64,000 nt of DNA. Origin: JBKBIP01 sp046297495 (lineage in GTDB: Bacteria; Planctomycetota; Planctomycetia; Gemmatales; Gemmataceae). The stretch is from the NCBI GenBank assembly GCA_046297495.1, contig JBKBIP010000020.1:46906-110905 (forward strand), read 5' to 3'. Positions 17,101 through 24,833 of this stretch are shown one piece after another. Below the pieces are notes generated by a model. It searched no databases. It saw only the letters and a list, made by a program, of their open reading frames with translations, and was not told the DNA's origin. Both the position numbers and the translations under genes were made by a program. Every line of letters starts with the position of its first letter. Positions within the stretch are counted from its first letter, which is position 1.

Positions 17101-19545
17101 GATGTCGTCATGTTTGACCAAAATCAGTGGTGGATGGCCCAATGGTGGTGGTTGGCGGATGAAACTCGGCTGGCCCAACTCCAGCAGCAAGGCCAATGGG
17201 GTAGGGGCCGTCAAGATGGGATGTTGTTGAATCGCAATGCGTTGCTGAGAGAATTACGAAAAGAATTACAAGACAATGATCTGGATGGAAGGCAGGAAAG
17301 AGCTGAGAGATTCTTGGGAGCGGTTCCGCCACCCGTTGCCGCTGTCCCCCTCATGGATGCCGCGGAACAAGCGGCGCCAGATGTCGCCACCGCGGCGCCT
17401 GGCGGAGCAAACGGCGGCCCGCCGGTGCGCATCCGGGAGTATTTCCCTGAGACCATGCTCTGGCAGCCTACCTTGATCACCGACGACAAGGGAGTGGCGG
17501 TGCTACCGTTGAGCTTCGCCGATTCGATCACGACTTGGCGGCTCAGCGCCTCGGCCAACTCTCAGAACGGTCTGCTTGGTGGTGTGACCACCCCGTTGCG
17601 TGTCTTCCAAGATTTCTTCGTCGATCTCGACTTGCCCATCAGTTTGACGCAGAACGACGAGGTCGCTTTCCCGGTAGCCGTCTATAACTACCTCAAGACG
17701 CCACAAACGGTCACGCTGCGACTGGAAGCGGGGGACTGGTTCGACCTGCTCGACACGGAAGGGTATAGCCGGTCACTGGACTTGAAGCCGAACGAAGTCA
17801 CGGCAGTCAAGTTCCGCATTCGGGCCAAGAAGATCGGCTTCCAACCGTTGACCGTGAAGGCCGTCGGCTCCAAGCTGTCCGATGCCATCAAGCGGGTCAT
17901 CGAAGTGACGCCCGACGGGAAGCGCGTCGAGCAAGTCGTCAACGACCGTTTGACCGGCACCGTGACGCAGACCATCACCATCCCGGACGACGCCTTGCCC
18001 GATGCCAGCAAGATCATCGTCAAGCTCTATCCAGGGGTGTTCAGCCAAGTGTTGGAAGGGACGGAAGGCATTCTACGGTTGCCGGGGGGGTGTTTCGAGC
18101 AGACGTCTTCTTCTGCTTATCCGAACGTGTTGGTCGTGGATTACATGAAGAAAACGGGCAAAATGTCGCCGGAGATCTTGATGAAGTCCGAACAGTACCT
18201 CAATGTCGGCTACCAGCGTTTGTTGACCTTCGAGCGTCCCGGCGGCGGTTTCGATTGGTGGGGCAGCGGTCCACCGTTGATCTGGCTCAGTGCCTACGGA
18301 TTGCAAGAGTTCAACGACATGGCCAAGGTTTATCCCGTGGACCCCGGCGTCATCGAGCGCACGCGGAACTGGCTACTGCAACAACAATCCCCGGACGGCA
18401 CCTGGTCCAACATCGGCGCCACGCACGGTGAAACCATTCAACGCATGGGCGATCCGAAGCTGTTGTTGACGAGCTACGTCACCTGGTCCTTGCTCGACAG
18501 CGGCGCGCGGGGCCCACGGATCGACAAGGCGGTCAATTACATCCTTGATCACATCGATGACGCCAAGGGGAACGCCTACATTCTAGCCTTGGCCGCCAAC
18601 GCCTTGGCTGCCTGGAACCCCAAGGATGACCGCACCTTGGCCGTGGTCAAGACACTGTCGCAATGCTACCAGATGAAGCCGGAGTGGGAGGCCGGTTGCT
18701 TCCCAGTCCAGGGAGCACAGACGTTGACCTACGCCACAAGTGATCAGGTCACGGTGGAAACGACGGCGCTGGCCGCGATGGCCATGATCCGCACTGGTCA
18801 ATTCACCGAACAAGTGAACAAGGCCCTGACCTATCTCATCAAGTCCAAGGGTTCCGATGGTCACTGGGGCAGCACTTCGGCGACCATCTTGTCGCTCAAG
18901 GCACTCTTGACCGGATTAGGCGGGATGAAGCAAGAAGGGACCGGCGCCGTCAGCTTGCGTGTCAATGGCAAAGTAGTGGGTAAGGCAGAAATCACTCCGG
19001 AGAATTCTGATGTGATGCAACTCTTTGACATTCAGGATGGTTTACGCACTGGCGGTAACGACGTGCGGCTGGAAGTCACCGGACAGGCGAACCTGATGTA
19101 TCAGATCGTGGGCCGCTACTACGAACCGTGGCAGCAACCTCTCGAATCGCGGCAGCCGGTGGTTTCCATCGCCGTGGATTACGACCGCACCGAACTGACG
19201 ACTGCCGATCTGTTGCGAGCCAAGGCAACCTTGCATTACAACGGCGCATCACCGACCTATAACGTGATCGTCGATCTGGGCATCCCGCCTGGCTTCACGG
19301 TGGACCCTGGCGACTTCGCCGAGATGGTCGGCAAGAAACAGGTGGAGAAGTTCACCGTGACGGCTCGCCAAATTACCTTGTATCTGGGCGATGTCAAGCC
19401 CGGCGACGTCAAGGCCTTCGAGTACACGCTCAAGCCGAAGTACCCGATCAAGGCCAAGACGCCCGCCACCGTCGCTTATGAATACTACACTCCCACCAAC
19501 CGCGCCACCACTCAGCCGGTGGAGTTGACGGTGAAGCAGAAGTAG
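14170..19545 (+). CDS. Alpha-2-macroglobulin family protein
   Basis: Bacterial macroglobulins trap proteases in the periplasm. This one has 1,791 residues. An N-terminal hydrophobic segment (LLQFGLIGVIVLAVLGYALL) serves as signal or anchor. A chain of beta-sandwich MG domains follows (VTDKPLYQPGQVMHIRALTL near 255, the linker EYFPETMLWQPTLITDD near 1095). The thioester motif is intact, PGGCFEQTSSS with Cys1308 and Gln1311, and is followed by an alpha-helical toroid (QSPDGTWSN, KSKGSDGHWGSTSATI) and a C-terminal receptor-like domain. ATG 14170 has GGAG seven bases upstream. No pbpC partner lies next to it, unlike the E. coli arrangement. A hairpin at 19570-19602 follows the stop. Confidence 0.93.
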   Translation: MQAHNRLRKLGLLQFGLIGVIVLAVLGYALLGPRSLEVQGAELIPAGAAVFQTKDQFLVTVSLANPSGQPVRGLLQVQLLGPNGAVLSRSAQNVSQTDKAAGYRFELPAPNVPTDQLKLRFQFGEQEETVPVSDVLLAKAHETSLTTSQEFYAGSLAAVRCSVHGVKSYTATVPLAGAEVAITLKAPDGTVYPLHEGKTGTDGQANAEIRLPRVPPGAYTMEVATKSTLGEEKLAREVRVKAEPKIMLVTDKPLYQPGQVMHIRALTLQPFDLTPVAGGELTIEVEDGKGNKVFKRTKATSEYGIAAVDFQLADEVNMGDYQVRAILGAQQAQKTVIVKKYVLPKFKVDAKADKQYYLPKETIKVELQADYFFGKPVAGGKIEVTASTFDVQFKEFQKWDGKTDANGHAQFDMTLPDYFVGQPLSKGDAIVKLDVKLTDTADHSETITRTYPVSNQAIRVSLIPEGGRLLPNVENRVFVAAVYPDGSPVVCDVQLWQGQQAKDKPLATLQTNAAGLAEFRLTPKAEQFRLGEWEQRNIEMLGGQTINVGGQKKLLDMVARAQDTQGNQAQTVGSLNADPFGDNVLLRTNKAICQSGDSLQLDVLTSTGMPTVYLDVVRGGQTMLTRWFDVQDGQATYKLDLPPDLFGTLEIHAYQMLNSGVIIRDSRVVYVQPSQDLNIEVKPDQDVYGPGQTGTIRFQVTDAAGKPTPAALGIIIVDEAVYALQEMQPGLEKVYFTLQEELLKPQVQVEYESREDIGVLVREPVLTADKRQIAEVLLTAVKPKPPARWQVTPAFDRKQKIEGLVQVVGSAVYHYAMSNQPFMEYDTDTKQWRFRPNLLKEMAAKGYVNANAILDPLTGKSFQLEDMARLEPNFTVERLAQAVTWQRMHQLYWPMSRYGNDNRALFLENDVWKLSEDLPTQVGRHRNYFQGVYTDAWGEAPRLLKRDPKRPNQMGMPLFNDYELVSAGPDRKFGTADDVVMFDQNQWWMAQWWWLADETRLAQLQQQGQWGRGRQDGMLLNRNALLRELRKELQDNDLDGRQERAERFLGAVPPPVAAVPLMDAAEQAAPDVATAAPGGANGGPPVRIREYFPETMLWQPTLITDDKGVAVLPLSFADSITTWRLSASANSQNGLLGGVTTPLRVFQDFFVDLDLPISLTQNDEVAFPVAVYNYLKTPQTVTLRLEAGDWFDLLDTEGYSRSLDLKPNEVTAVKFRIRAKKIGFQPLTVKAVGSKLSDAIKRVIEVTPDGKRVEQVVNDRLTGTVTQTITIPDDALPDASKIIVKLYPGVFSQVLEGTEGILRLPGGCFEQTSSSAYPNVLVVDYMKKTGKMSPEILMKSEQYLNVGYQRLLTFERPGGGFDWWGSGPPLIWLSAYGLQEFNDMAKVYPVDPGVIERTRNWLLQQQSPDGTWSNIGATHGETIQRMGDPKLLLTSYVTWSLLDSGARGPRIDKAVNYILDHIDDAKGNAYILALAANALAAWNPKDDRTLAVVKTLSQCYQMKPEWEAGCFPVQGAQTLTYATSDQVTVETTALAAMAMIRTGQFTEQVNKALTYLIKSKGSDGHWGSTSATILSLKALLTGLGGMKQEGTGAVSLRVNGKVVGKAEITPENSDVMQLFDIQDGLRTGGNDVRLEVTGQANLMYQIVGRYYEPWQQPLESRQPVVSIAVDYDRTELTTADLLRAKATLHYNGASPTYNVIVDLGIPPGFTVDPGDFAEMVGKKQVEKFTVTARQITLYLGDVKPGDVKAFEYTLKPKYPIKAKTPATVAYEYYTPTNRATTQPVELTVKQK

Positions 19546-19569
19546 TGACGAGTGCTCCGTGATCCGTGA

Positions 19570-19602
19570 TTGGCGTGGCGAGCCTGTGGCTTGCCACGCC
19601 AA
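19570..19602 (+). terminator. Strong hairpin after the macroglobulin gene
   Basis: TTGGCGTGGCGAGCC (19570-19584) pairs with GGCTTGCCACGCCAA (19588-19602) with one G-U, three-base loop. Only a loose T-rich tail (CTTGTCTTGTC) follows, so termination strength is uncertain. Confidence 0.5.
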
Positions 19603-19665
19603 ACTTGTCTTGTCTGTCTAATTGCGTGCCTGTGCCGTATGTCTATCCCCCAGTCCCGTTCACGA

Positions 19666-19671
19666 TATAAT
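19666..19671 (+). promoter_or_regulatory. Candidate -10 box
   Basis: TATAAT lies 55 bases upstream of the ATG at 19726 in a short spacer after the macroglobulin hairpin. No clear -35 hexamer is visible. Confidence 0.3.
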
Positions 19672-19725
19672 GATCTTGCATCGGCGACATCTTTTAGCAA
19701 GTGCTTCGTCAGCGTGAGGTTAGAC

Positions 19726-20100
19726 ATGGCACGGTGCGAGCAAGGTTATCTCTGCGATGTCTGCGGCGCGGAAGTCGAACAAATCACCGACTCCGACTTG
19801 TATCTGCGCTATATCCTGGGAGAAGTGACACCGGATCAGCTGTTGCGGACGCCAGAGCGACATATTCGTTGTAACCCAGAAACGGCCCAGTATATCGTCG
19901 CCGCCAATTTCGAGCCGGTGACGTGCGACGGCCTATTCGCCAAGGCGCGACTGGACCCGGACTATGTCGCCGAGCGCGAAGTGTCCGTGACATGCGCCTG
20001 GCGACGCTTGCAAGAGATTCCATCGCTGGGTATCCCCCTCACGGCATATCCCTTGCCGGAGGTGCTTGCTTCTTGGCGGGAACAGTGTGATCGTAAATGA
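19726..20100 (+). CDS. Small cysteine-rich protein, 124 aa (unknown)
   Basis: I do not recognise the family. An N-terminal CDVC pair (residues 10-13) plus later single cysteines (in HIRCNPETAQY, VTCDGLF, VTCAWRRL) suggest a metal-binding or redox site. There is no signal peptide or membrane segment, so it is probably cytoplasmic. ATG 19726 has GAGG six bases upstream; the frame stays open upstream to 19570 but that part covers the terminator hairpin. A secreted thioredoxin-like protein starts 25 bases after the stop, so the two are likely an operon. Confidence 0.7.
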   Translation: MARCEQGYLCDVCGAEVEQITDSDLYLRYILGEVTPDQLLRTPERHIRCNPETAQYIVAANFEPVTCDGLFAKARLDPDYVAEREVSVTCAWRRLQEIPSLGIPLTAYPLPEVLASWREQCDRK

Positions 20101-20125
20101 ACTAGCCAATGCGGAGGATCATGTC

Positions 20126-20677
20126 ATGCGTAGGTTTCTGGGCGGTATGGTGATTCTGGCGGCGGCGGTCTCCCCGCTGGGAGCGCAGGTCACTTCGGGG
20201 CCAACGGTGGGGGACCCAGTGGCGCCGCTGAAGGTTCATGCGGTGGTTGGTCCCGTAACCGACAAGGAAGTCGATTACACCGCCGAGCGTCAGGATAAAC
20301 CGACGCTTTACCTCTTCATTGCCAAGGATAAATGGGACAGGCCCATCGCGCGTTTTTTGAAGGAATTGGACCAAAACGCGCCAAAAGATAGTGACGATGT
20401 GTTGCTAGTGGTCGTGTGGCTCACGGACACGCCGGACAACACCAAGAATTACCTCCCCGTGGCCCAGCAAGCCCTCCAGTTACAACACGCCGCGCTGACC
20501 TATTTCCACGGCGACGACTTCAGCCCCCAGGATTGGGGAATTAACGACATGGCTCATCTCACCGTGGTGGTGGGCCACAAAAAGAAAGTAACCAGCGTGT
20601 TCGGCTATCTGTCGGTGAACGAAACGGACGTGGCGGACGTGCGCAAAGCGCTGCGACAAGCCATCGGCAAGGAGTAG
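20126..20677 (+). CDS. Secreted thioredoxin-fold-like protein, 183 aa
   Basis: A signal peptide (MRRFLGGMVILAAAVSPLGA) is followed by a domain with the redoxin layout: GPTVGDPVAPLKVHAVVG, KPTLYLFIAKDKWDRPIARF, DDVLLVVVWLTDTPDN, LTVVVGHKKKVTSVFGY. The usual CxxC active site is absent, so it is unlikely to be a disulfide reductase; it could be a structural or chaperone relative. ATG 20126 has GGAGG eight bases upstream. It follows the cysteine-rich protein by 25 bases. Confidence 0.68.
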   Translation: MRRFLGGMVILAAAVSPLGAQVTSGPTVGDPVAPLKVHAVVGPVTDKEVDYTAERQDKPTLYLFIAKDKWDRPIARFLKELDQNAPKDSDDVLLVVVWLTDTPDNTKNYLPVAQQALQLQHAALTYFHGDDFSPQDWGINDMAHLTVVVGHKKKVTSVFGYLSVNETDVADVRKALRQAIGKE

Positions 20678-20767
20678 GGGGCGGTTGGCAGTTGTCCGTG
20701 ATCCGTGTTTAGCGGGCGAGCCACTTCCCCCCTAACTGCCGATCACTGACAACTGACAACTTTCTCG

Positions 20768-21175
20768 CTACGACATTTTCGGTCGTTGGTGCATGCCGGA
20801 ATGGCTGCCGCCAGGGCGCGGAGCTGGGGGCAGCAAGCCGAGCGTCGCCAGCAAGGCCGTGTCAGGAAATTCGATACCAACCACATGCCCGATGTCGGCC
20901 ACAATCAAGCTTTGCTTGATGGTCTCCTCGCCGGATGCCGTGCGGAACCGTTGCTGTTGAATCATCAGCAACACCGTATGTTCTTGCACTAAACACACGG
21001 CGTCGGCGTTGATCCGTCCGCTAATCAAACGGGGCGCATACACTTTGGCGCCCGCGTGGGCGATGCTGTCCAAACCAACCGATTCCACGGTGGCGTTCGC
21101 ATCCAGTATCACCGTACAAGGGCCTTGCCATTGCTGATCGGCGCCGAATAGCTTACCCAATAAATTGAGATCCAT
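20768..21175 (-). CDS. Conserved-looking hypothetical protein, 135 aa
   Basis: Family not recognised. The soluble protein starts MDLNLLGKLFGADQQW and has a beta-rich core (GPCTVILDANATVESVG, DAVCLVQEHTVLLMIQQQRF, QSLIVADIGHVVGIEF), then a proline/glycine/serine tail. No signal peptide. ATG 21175 has AGAGGA seven bases upstream, which supports a real gene. It faces the thioredoxin-like gene tail to tail. Confidence 0.6.
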   Translation of the reverse strand: MDLNLLGKLFGADQQWQGPCTVILDANATVESVGLDSIAHAGAKVYAPRLISGRINADAVCLVQEHTVLLMIQQQRFRTASGEETIKQSLIVADIGHVVGIEFPDTALLATLGLLPPAPRPGGSHSGMHQRPKMS

Positions 21176-21488
21176 TGGACAATCCTCTCAAAGTGAGAAC
21201 CGCCCCGTTGGCCGAATAGGTGGGCGGTAGAGGAATCGGCCATCATATCCGCTCCGTGTAGTGGGCCACCGAAGCCCCCTACCGGGCAGCGCGGAGGCGT
21301 GAACATCAATAATAATATGCAAACTTATCATAAGTCTGGCGGACTGGCCAATTATTCGCTACAAATTGCACCGATGAATCCATGCACGCCACCGCCATCA
21401 AACCCGCGCGGAGATTGACAAGTAGAAGACCTATGTCTTTCTCTGACGTACCAACTTCAGAAGGCAAACCTTCCTCAAGCACTTGTCC
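21176..21488. other. Intergenic, AT-rich patch near 21305-21345
   Basis: No gene is visible. An AT-rich patch (AATAATAATATGCAAAC around 21308-21322) could hold the promoter of the leftward gene at 21175. A fragment CCGATGAATCC near 21371 recalls the dispersed repeat but has no partner arm. Confidence 0.4.
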
Positions 21489-22901
21489 TCATTTCCCAAA
21501 CCGATACGAATACACATCCGCATCCTTCAGCACGAAGCGCAAGCGTACTGGCTTGCCAACCAGTTTGGACACGTCAGCGGCATCCTTCCAGCGGTAGGCT
21601 TCCTCGATAGCATCGCCGAACAGTTCCGGGGCGTCGGCCAACGTATAACTGGGAATCGGCTTGCCATCCATATCCTGTATCTCGACCTGCACGCTGCCGA
21701 CCGCCGATGTGGAGTAATTGAGGATCAGCTGCTCGCCGCTGAAGCGTAACGGTTTGGTGAGCAGCTCGCCGCCGTCATAGCCAGCACGGGCCGAGGCGAA
21801 ACCGTCAAGCCGGAACACGCCGCGCTGCATGTGGTGCGAGGGCTGGCGGTAGTTGCGGCTAAAGTAGATCGACATTTCCTCTGGTCCCGTTTGCAGGATG
21901 CCCCAGGCGATCATATTGCTGCGGTCTCCCCAGTTCTTTTGATCCAATCCGGGCCGGATCAAGGCTTCCATGAAGGCGCGGTCAAAGCGCAGGCCATCGC
22001 GGCTGGTGAGAAACACACCGTCGGAGATGCCGCTGGTGCCGTGTTGGGGTAATCGCTGCCGCGTGGGGACGAAGCGTTTGGGAAACATGAAGTAATAGTG
22101 CGGCGCACGGAAATACTGCACGGTGCCATTGGTGTAAAAGTGTTCCAATGGCGTGTCACCAAAATCGACGGGCAACGGCTCGCTCCAGGTCAGGAAATCC
22201 TCCGATTCCACCCGGGCCACCGTCCGCACGCGGTTCGTGAAGATGCGATAATACGAGACATATTTTTGCTTGTTGGTGTCCCAGAAAGCGATGTTTTGCG
22301 AATCGAACGCGCCCTTGGTGATGACTGGCTTGTCGGCCATGAGCTTCCAGTGAATGCCGTCCGGCGAGGCATACGCCAACAACGGCCCGCCGGCCACGGC
22401 TTTGTATTGCTGCTCTACCGGCACGCCGGGGCGCGTGTCCTTGAAGGGGGCGAAATTGTGCGTGCCGATCTTGCGGTTCCCTTTCAGGATCAGGTTGTTC
22501 TCCGTCGAGCCTTGAAATTCAAAAAGCCCCAGTTTCGGCTTCTCCCAAATGATCCCGTCCTTACTCTCAGCGTAGCACGTCACCTGCTCGCCACCGGACG
22601 ACGCCGACCAACCGCGATAGTACATGCGGAACTTGTCCTGGTCAGCGAAGACGGTGACATAAGCGGCATACTCGCCTTCCCAGGGTTTATCGAAGCGGAG
22701 CACGGTTTCCACACACTTCGGCTCGTGCAGCACCAGCCGCGCCCTCTGCAAGGACTCTATGCGCTGTTGATCCACGAACAATTCCAAACGCTCTCCCAAG
22801 TCGGCCACTTCTGGCTCGGCCGCCTGTGCCAGGCTGACGCCACTCAATGCCAACCCACTGGCCAGTACCAAGCCCCAGACTATCGCTTGCCATCGGTTCA
22901 T
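21489..22901 (-). CDS. Secreted beta-propeller, glycosyl hydrolase-like protein
   Basis: A signal peptide (WQAIVWGLVLASGLALSGVSLAQA) precedes a 440-residue secreted domain. Repeats of the form TVFADQDKFRMYYRGWS, VTCYAESKDGIIWEKPKLGL, LAYASPDGIHWKLM, VARVESEDFLTWSEPLPV, VFLTSRDGLRFDRAF are typical of five-bladed beta-propellers of the GH32/43/62/68 type that read D-G-x-x-W on each blade. The C-terminal 100 residues look like a beta-sandwich (VQVEIQDMDGKPIPSYTL). Such proteins are abundant in planctomycetes; I cannot identify a substrate or catalytic triad. ATG 22901 follows GGGGAG at eight bases. Confidence 0.75.
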   Translation of the reverse strand: MNRWQAIVWGLVLASGLALSGVSLAQAAEPEVADLGERLELFVDQQRIESLQRARLVLHEPKCVETVLRFDKPWEGEYAAYVTVFADQDKFRMYYRGWSASSGGEQVTCYAESKDGIIWEKPKLGLFEFQGSTENNLILKGNRKIGTHNFAPFKDTRPGVPVEQQYKAVAGGPLLAYASPDGIHWKLMADKPVITKGAFDSQNIAFWDTNKQKYVSYYRIFTNRVRTVARVESEDFLTWSEPLPVDFGDTPLEHFYTNGTVQYFRAPHYYFMFPKRFVPTRQRLPQHGTSGISDGVFLTSRDGLRFDRAFMEALIRPGLDQKNWGDRSNMIAWGILQTGPEEMSIYFSRNYRQPSHHMQRGVFRLDGFASARAGYDGGELLTKPLRFSGEQLILNYSTSAVGSVQVEIQDMDGKPIPSYTLADAPELFGDAIEEAYRWKDAADVSKLVGKPVRLRFVLKDADVYSYRFGK

Positions 22902-23293
22902 ACTGATTTCTCCCCATAGGCGAAAACCCATTGTTGGCTTTCTATGGTGACGTGGGAGAACGGCGATGTCAAATGCGAAAGAAGAAAGAAGTGGTCGGGG
23001 TGCGTCGCCGCGGCGAACGGCGCGTTGTAGTTCAGTTCTACAGCGCTGCCGCGAAGAGAGATTTCTTAACTGCTCATCGCAGGGCTATAAACTTCTCCGT
23101 CTCCCTCTTTTTACCAGAAGAACCGATTCCATCACGAAAATCGGATTGTTCCCACTCCCGCACGGCACATGCGGAAATCTGCGTTTCTTATACTTAATTT
23201 CTTTCCGGGAGATGAACCGATGCTCTATAATGAGTAATAGAGGTAAGTAATTCGTAAGAGGTTCAACTTGCCGAATGTGAAAGGAGGATCGTG
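22902..23293. other. Intergenic region between divergent genes
   Basis: Holds the promoters of the propeller gene (leftward) and the small secreted protein at 23294 (rightward). A TATAAT at 23226-23231 is the best -10 for the latter. I see no RNA gene or repeat; the short frames are not convincing. Confidence 0.5.
23226..23231 (+). promoter_or_regulatory. Candidate -10 box for the gene at 23294
   Basis: TATAAT is 62 bases before the start; TTTCCG at 23202-23207 could be a weak -35 with an 18-base spacer. Confidence 0.35.
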
Positions 23294-23695
23294 ATGTTCC
23301 TCTGCAGACACCGACCTGTTCAGTTCTTGATTTTGGGCGGTTTGGTAATGGCCTTTTTCCTAACGATGGCGCCTGCGTCCATCGCGGAGTCACGCAAACC
23401 CTTGCGCGTGCCGGCGGGACTGCGCGGTTTTCAAGTCGCTCAGATGATGCAGAAGCACGCCCAAGAACAAAGCCGAGCGGCAGTCACTCCTAAGCCCACG
23501 ACGACGGAAACGCGCTACGTCGCGGTTCGCGGTCCGGATGGTCAGGTTCGCACCTTCAAGTTGGAAGGGCAAATCATTCGGACTTATCGGCCCAGTTCCA
23601 TCGCTCCGCAATTCGTCACCGTGCGGGGGCCGGAAGGGCAGGTTCGCTCCTTTGCCTTGGAAGGAGAAATCATTAGCGTCCAACCATCACCATGA
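23294..23695 (+). CDS. Small secreted protein with two internal repeats, 133 aa
   Basis: A signal peptide (FLILGGLVMAFFLTMAPASIA) leads to a short mature protein. Its C-terminal half contains two tandem copies of about 35 residues: YVAVRGPDGQVRTFKLEGQI and FVTVRGPEGQVRSFALEGEI. The repeat is beta-like and may form a small symmetric fold. Function unknown. The start follows GGAGG; ATG 23294 (six-base gap) is preferred to the GTG directly before it. Confidence 0.7.
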   Translation: MFLCRHRPVQFLILGGLVMAFFLTMAPASIAESRKPLRVPAGLRGFQVAQMMQKHAQEQSRAAVTPKPTTTETRYVAVRGPDGQVRTFKLEGQIIRTYRPSSIAPQFVTVRGPEGQVRSFALEGEIISVQPSP

Positions 23696-23779
23696 GGCAA
23701 ATTCGACGGCTTCGGTAAACAGGGGAGCGACGCCTGTTCTGCTCATTGCGAATGGAATCAGGCGGCGCTCCTTTTTTGC

Positions 23780-24094
23780 TTACTTTCTACTGCGGAAAAA
23801 GATGCGCAATACCGTCTGATCATCCTCGGCGGAGACTTCCAATAAAGTAATCACGGCATTATCGGGCACAGCCGCGAAGGCGCAAGACTGACCATTCAAT
23901 TTCACTTCGGTTTGTTCCGTCACCACGAATTCCTTCGGTCCTTGCGGTGTCGCTAGTTTCAATGACGAGGCAACGGGCTTTTTAACTTCCATGCCGGCGA
24001 CTTTCCGTTCCGAGGAAGAGCTTGTTGCCGGCGGGGCGGCCCAGGAATAATCTCCGACCAGCAGCACGCCCACGACCAAGATGGTACGGACCAT
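23780..24094 (-). CDS. Small secreted protein, 104 aa (unknown)
   Basis: A signal peptide (MVRTILVVGVLLVGDYSWA, cleavage near AAPP) precedes a Ser/Lys linker and a compact beta-rich domain (PKEFVVTEQTEVKLNGQS, VPDNAVITLLEVSAEDDQTV). This could be a small beta-barrel. ATG 24094 has GGAG eight bases upstream; the frame runs further upstream but without support. It faces the previous gene tail to tail across 84 bases. Confidence 0.65.
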   Translation of the reverse strand: MVRTILVVGVLLVGDYSWAAPPATSSSSERKVAGMEVKKPVASSLKLATPQGPKEFVVTEQTEVKLNGQSCAFAAVPDNAVITLLEVSAEDDQTVLRIFFRSRK

Positions 24095-24621
24095 ACACTC
24101 GTCTCCAGATAGGGTTCCGACAAGAATGTTTTCACTGGAGGCACCACTTTTCGCAAAGCGCGTGCCATTTCTGCCTTGCTTCTCAGATGATTTCACAAGT
24201 GTTTAATGGATAAGTAGAAAAGGAAAATTAGGAGTTCCGGCTCCTAGCCTGCGGCGACGGCGTGATGCCCATTTTCATGGCAAAGTCTGCTGAAATGCAG
24301 GCATGACGATCTGACGGTAGGTGGGGACGTGTGATATTTGGCACAAGGGGCCATATGGATTGACTCGTTGGTTGTTAGCCTCAATAAGTCTCGATTCAAT
24401 CTGTTGCAGTTTGCCGCCACGGACGGTAATATGAAATTCGCGTCAAGCGTTCCAATTACACGTCGTTTGTTGGAACAAACCACCGTGGCTATGTCGCTCT
24501 GAAGTTCACGGGCCAAGGATGTTGGGACGATGGCTGTCGCGGATGGACCATAGTTGGGATATTCGCCATTTGTGAATGGGCTTTGGGTTCTCCCCCTACC
24601 TTGTATGCAGGAACCATACCC
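24095..24621. other. Intergenic, no feature recognised
   Basis: About 530 bases without a convincing gene or repeat. Coding-like frames on the minus strand (24244-24687) lack recognisable domains and have poor composition. It could hold decayed DNA upstream of the short gene at 24622. Confidence 0.4.
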
Positions 24622-24804
24622 ATGGGTCGAGTAACTAAATTCACGAGAGGCTTGGAGCCGGTGCGTCCGAAATCCGTGGAGGAACAAAGGGCCGTAAGTC
24701 CCAGAATCACGGACCCGGAATTGGCGTTGGTCATCAACTCGTGGCCGCAGCTCTCCAAGGAAGTGAAGGAAGCAATCCTTGCTCTGATCACGCGCGAAGA
24801 GTAA
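24622..24804 (+). CDS. 60-aa protein with DPELAxVIxxWPxL motif
   Basis: The C-terminal half reads ITDPELALVINSWPQLSKEV then KEAILALI. This helical motif is common at the C-terminus of planctomycete tyrosine recombinases and in stand-alone small proteins. Nothing else of an integrase is visible nearby, so this could be a stand-alone small protein or the tail of a decayed gene. ATG 24622 has AGGAA eight bases upstream. It ends 30 bases from the end of mutS2 on the opposite strand. Confidence 0.45.
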   Translation: MGRVTKFTRGLEPVRPKSVEEQRAVSPRITDPELALVINSWPQLSKEVKEAILALITREE

Positions 24805-24833
24805 GTTTCATCAAGAAATTGTTACCCGTCGCA

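Noticed and set aside
24095..24621. Decayed tyrosine recombinase before the 60-aa gene
   Set aside because: Only the short DPELA-type tail motif is visible; no catalytic Arg/His/Tyr signature was found in either strand of the spacer.
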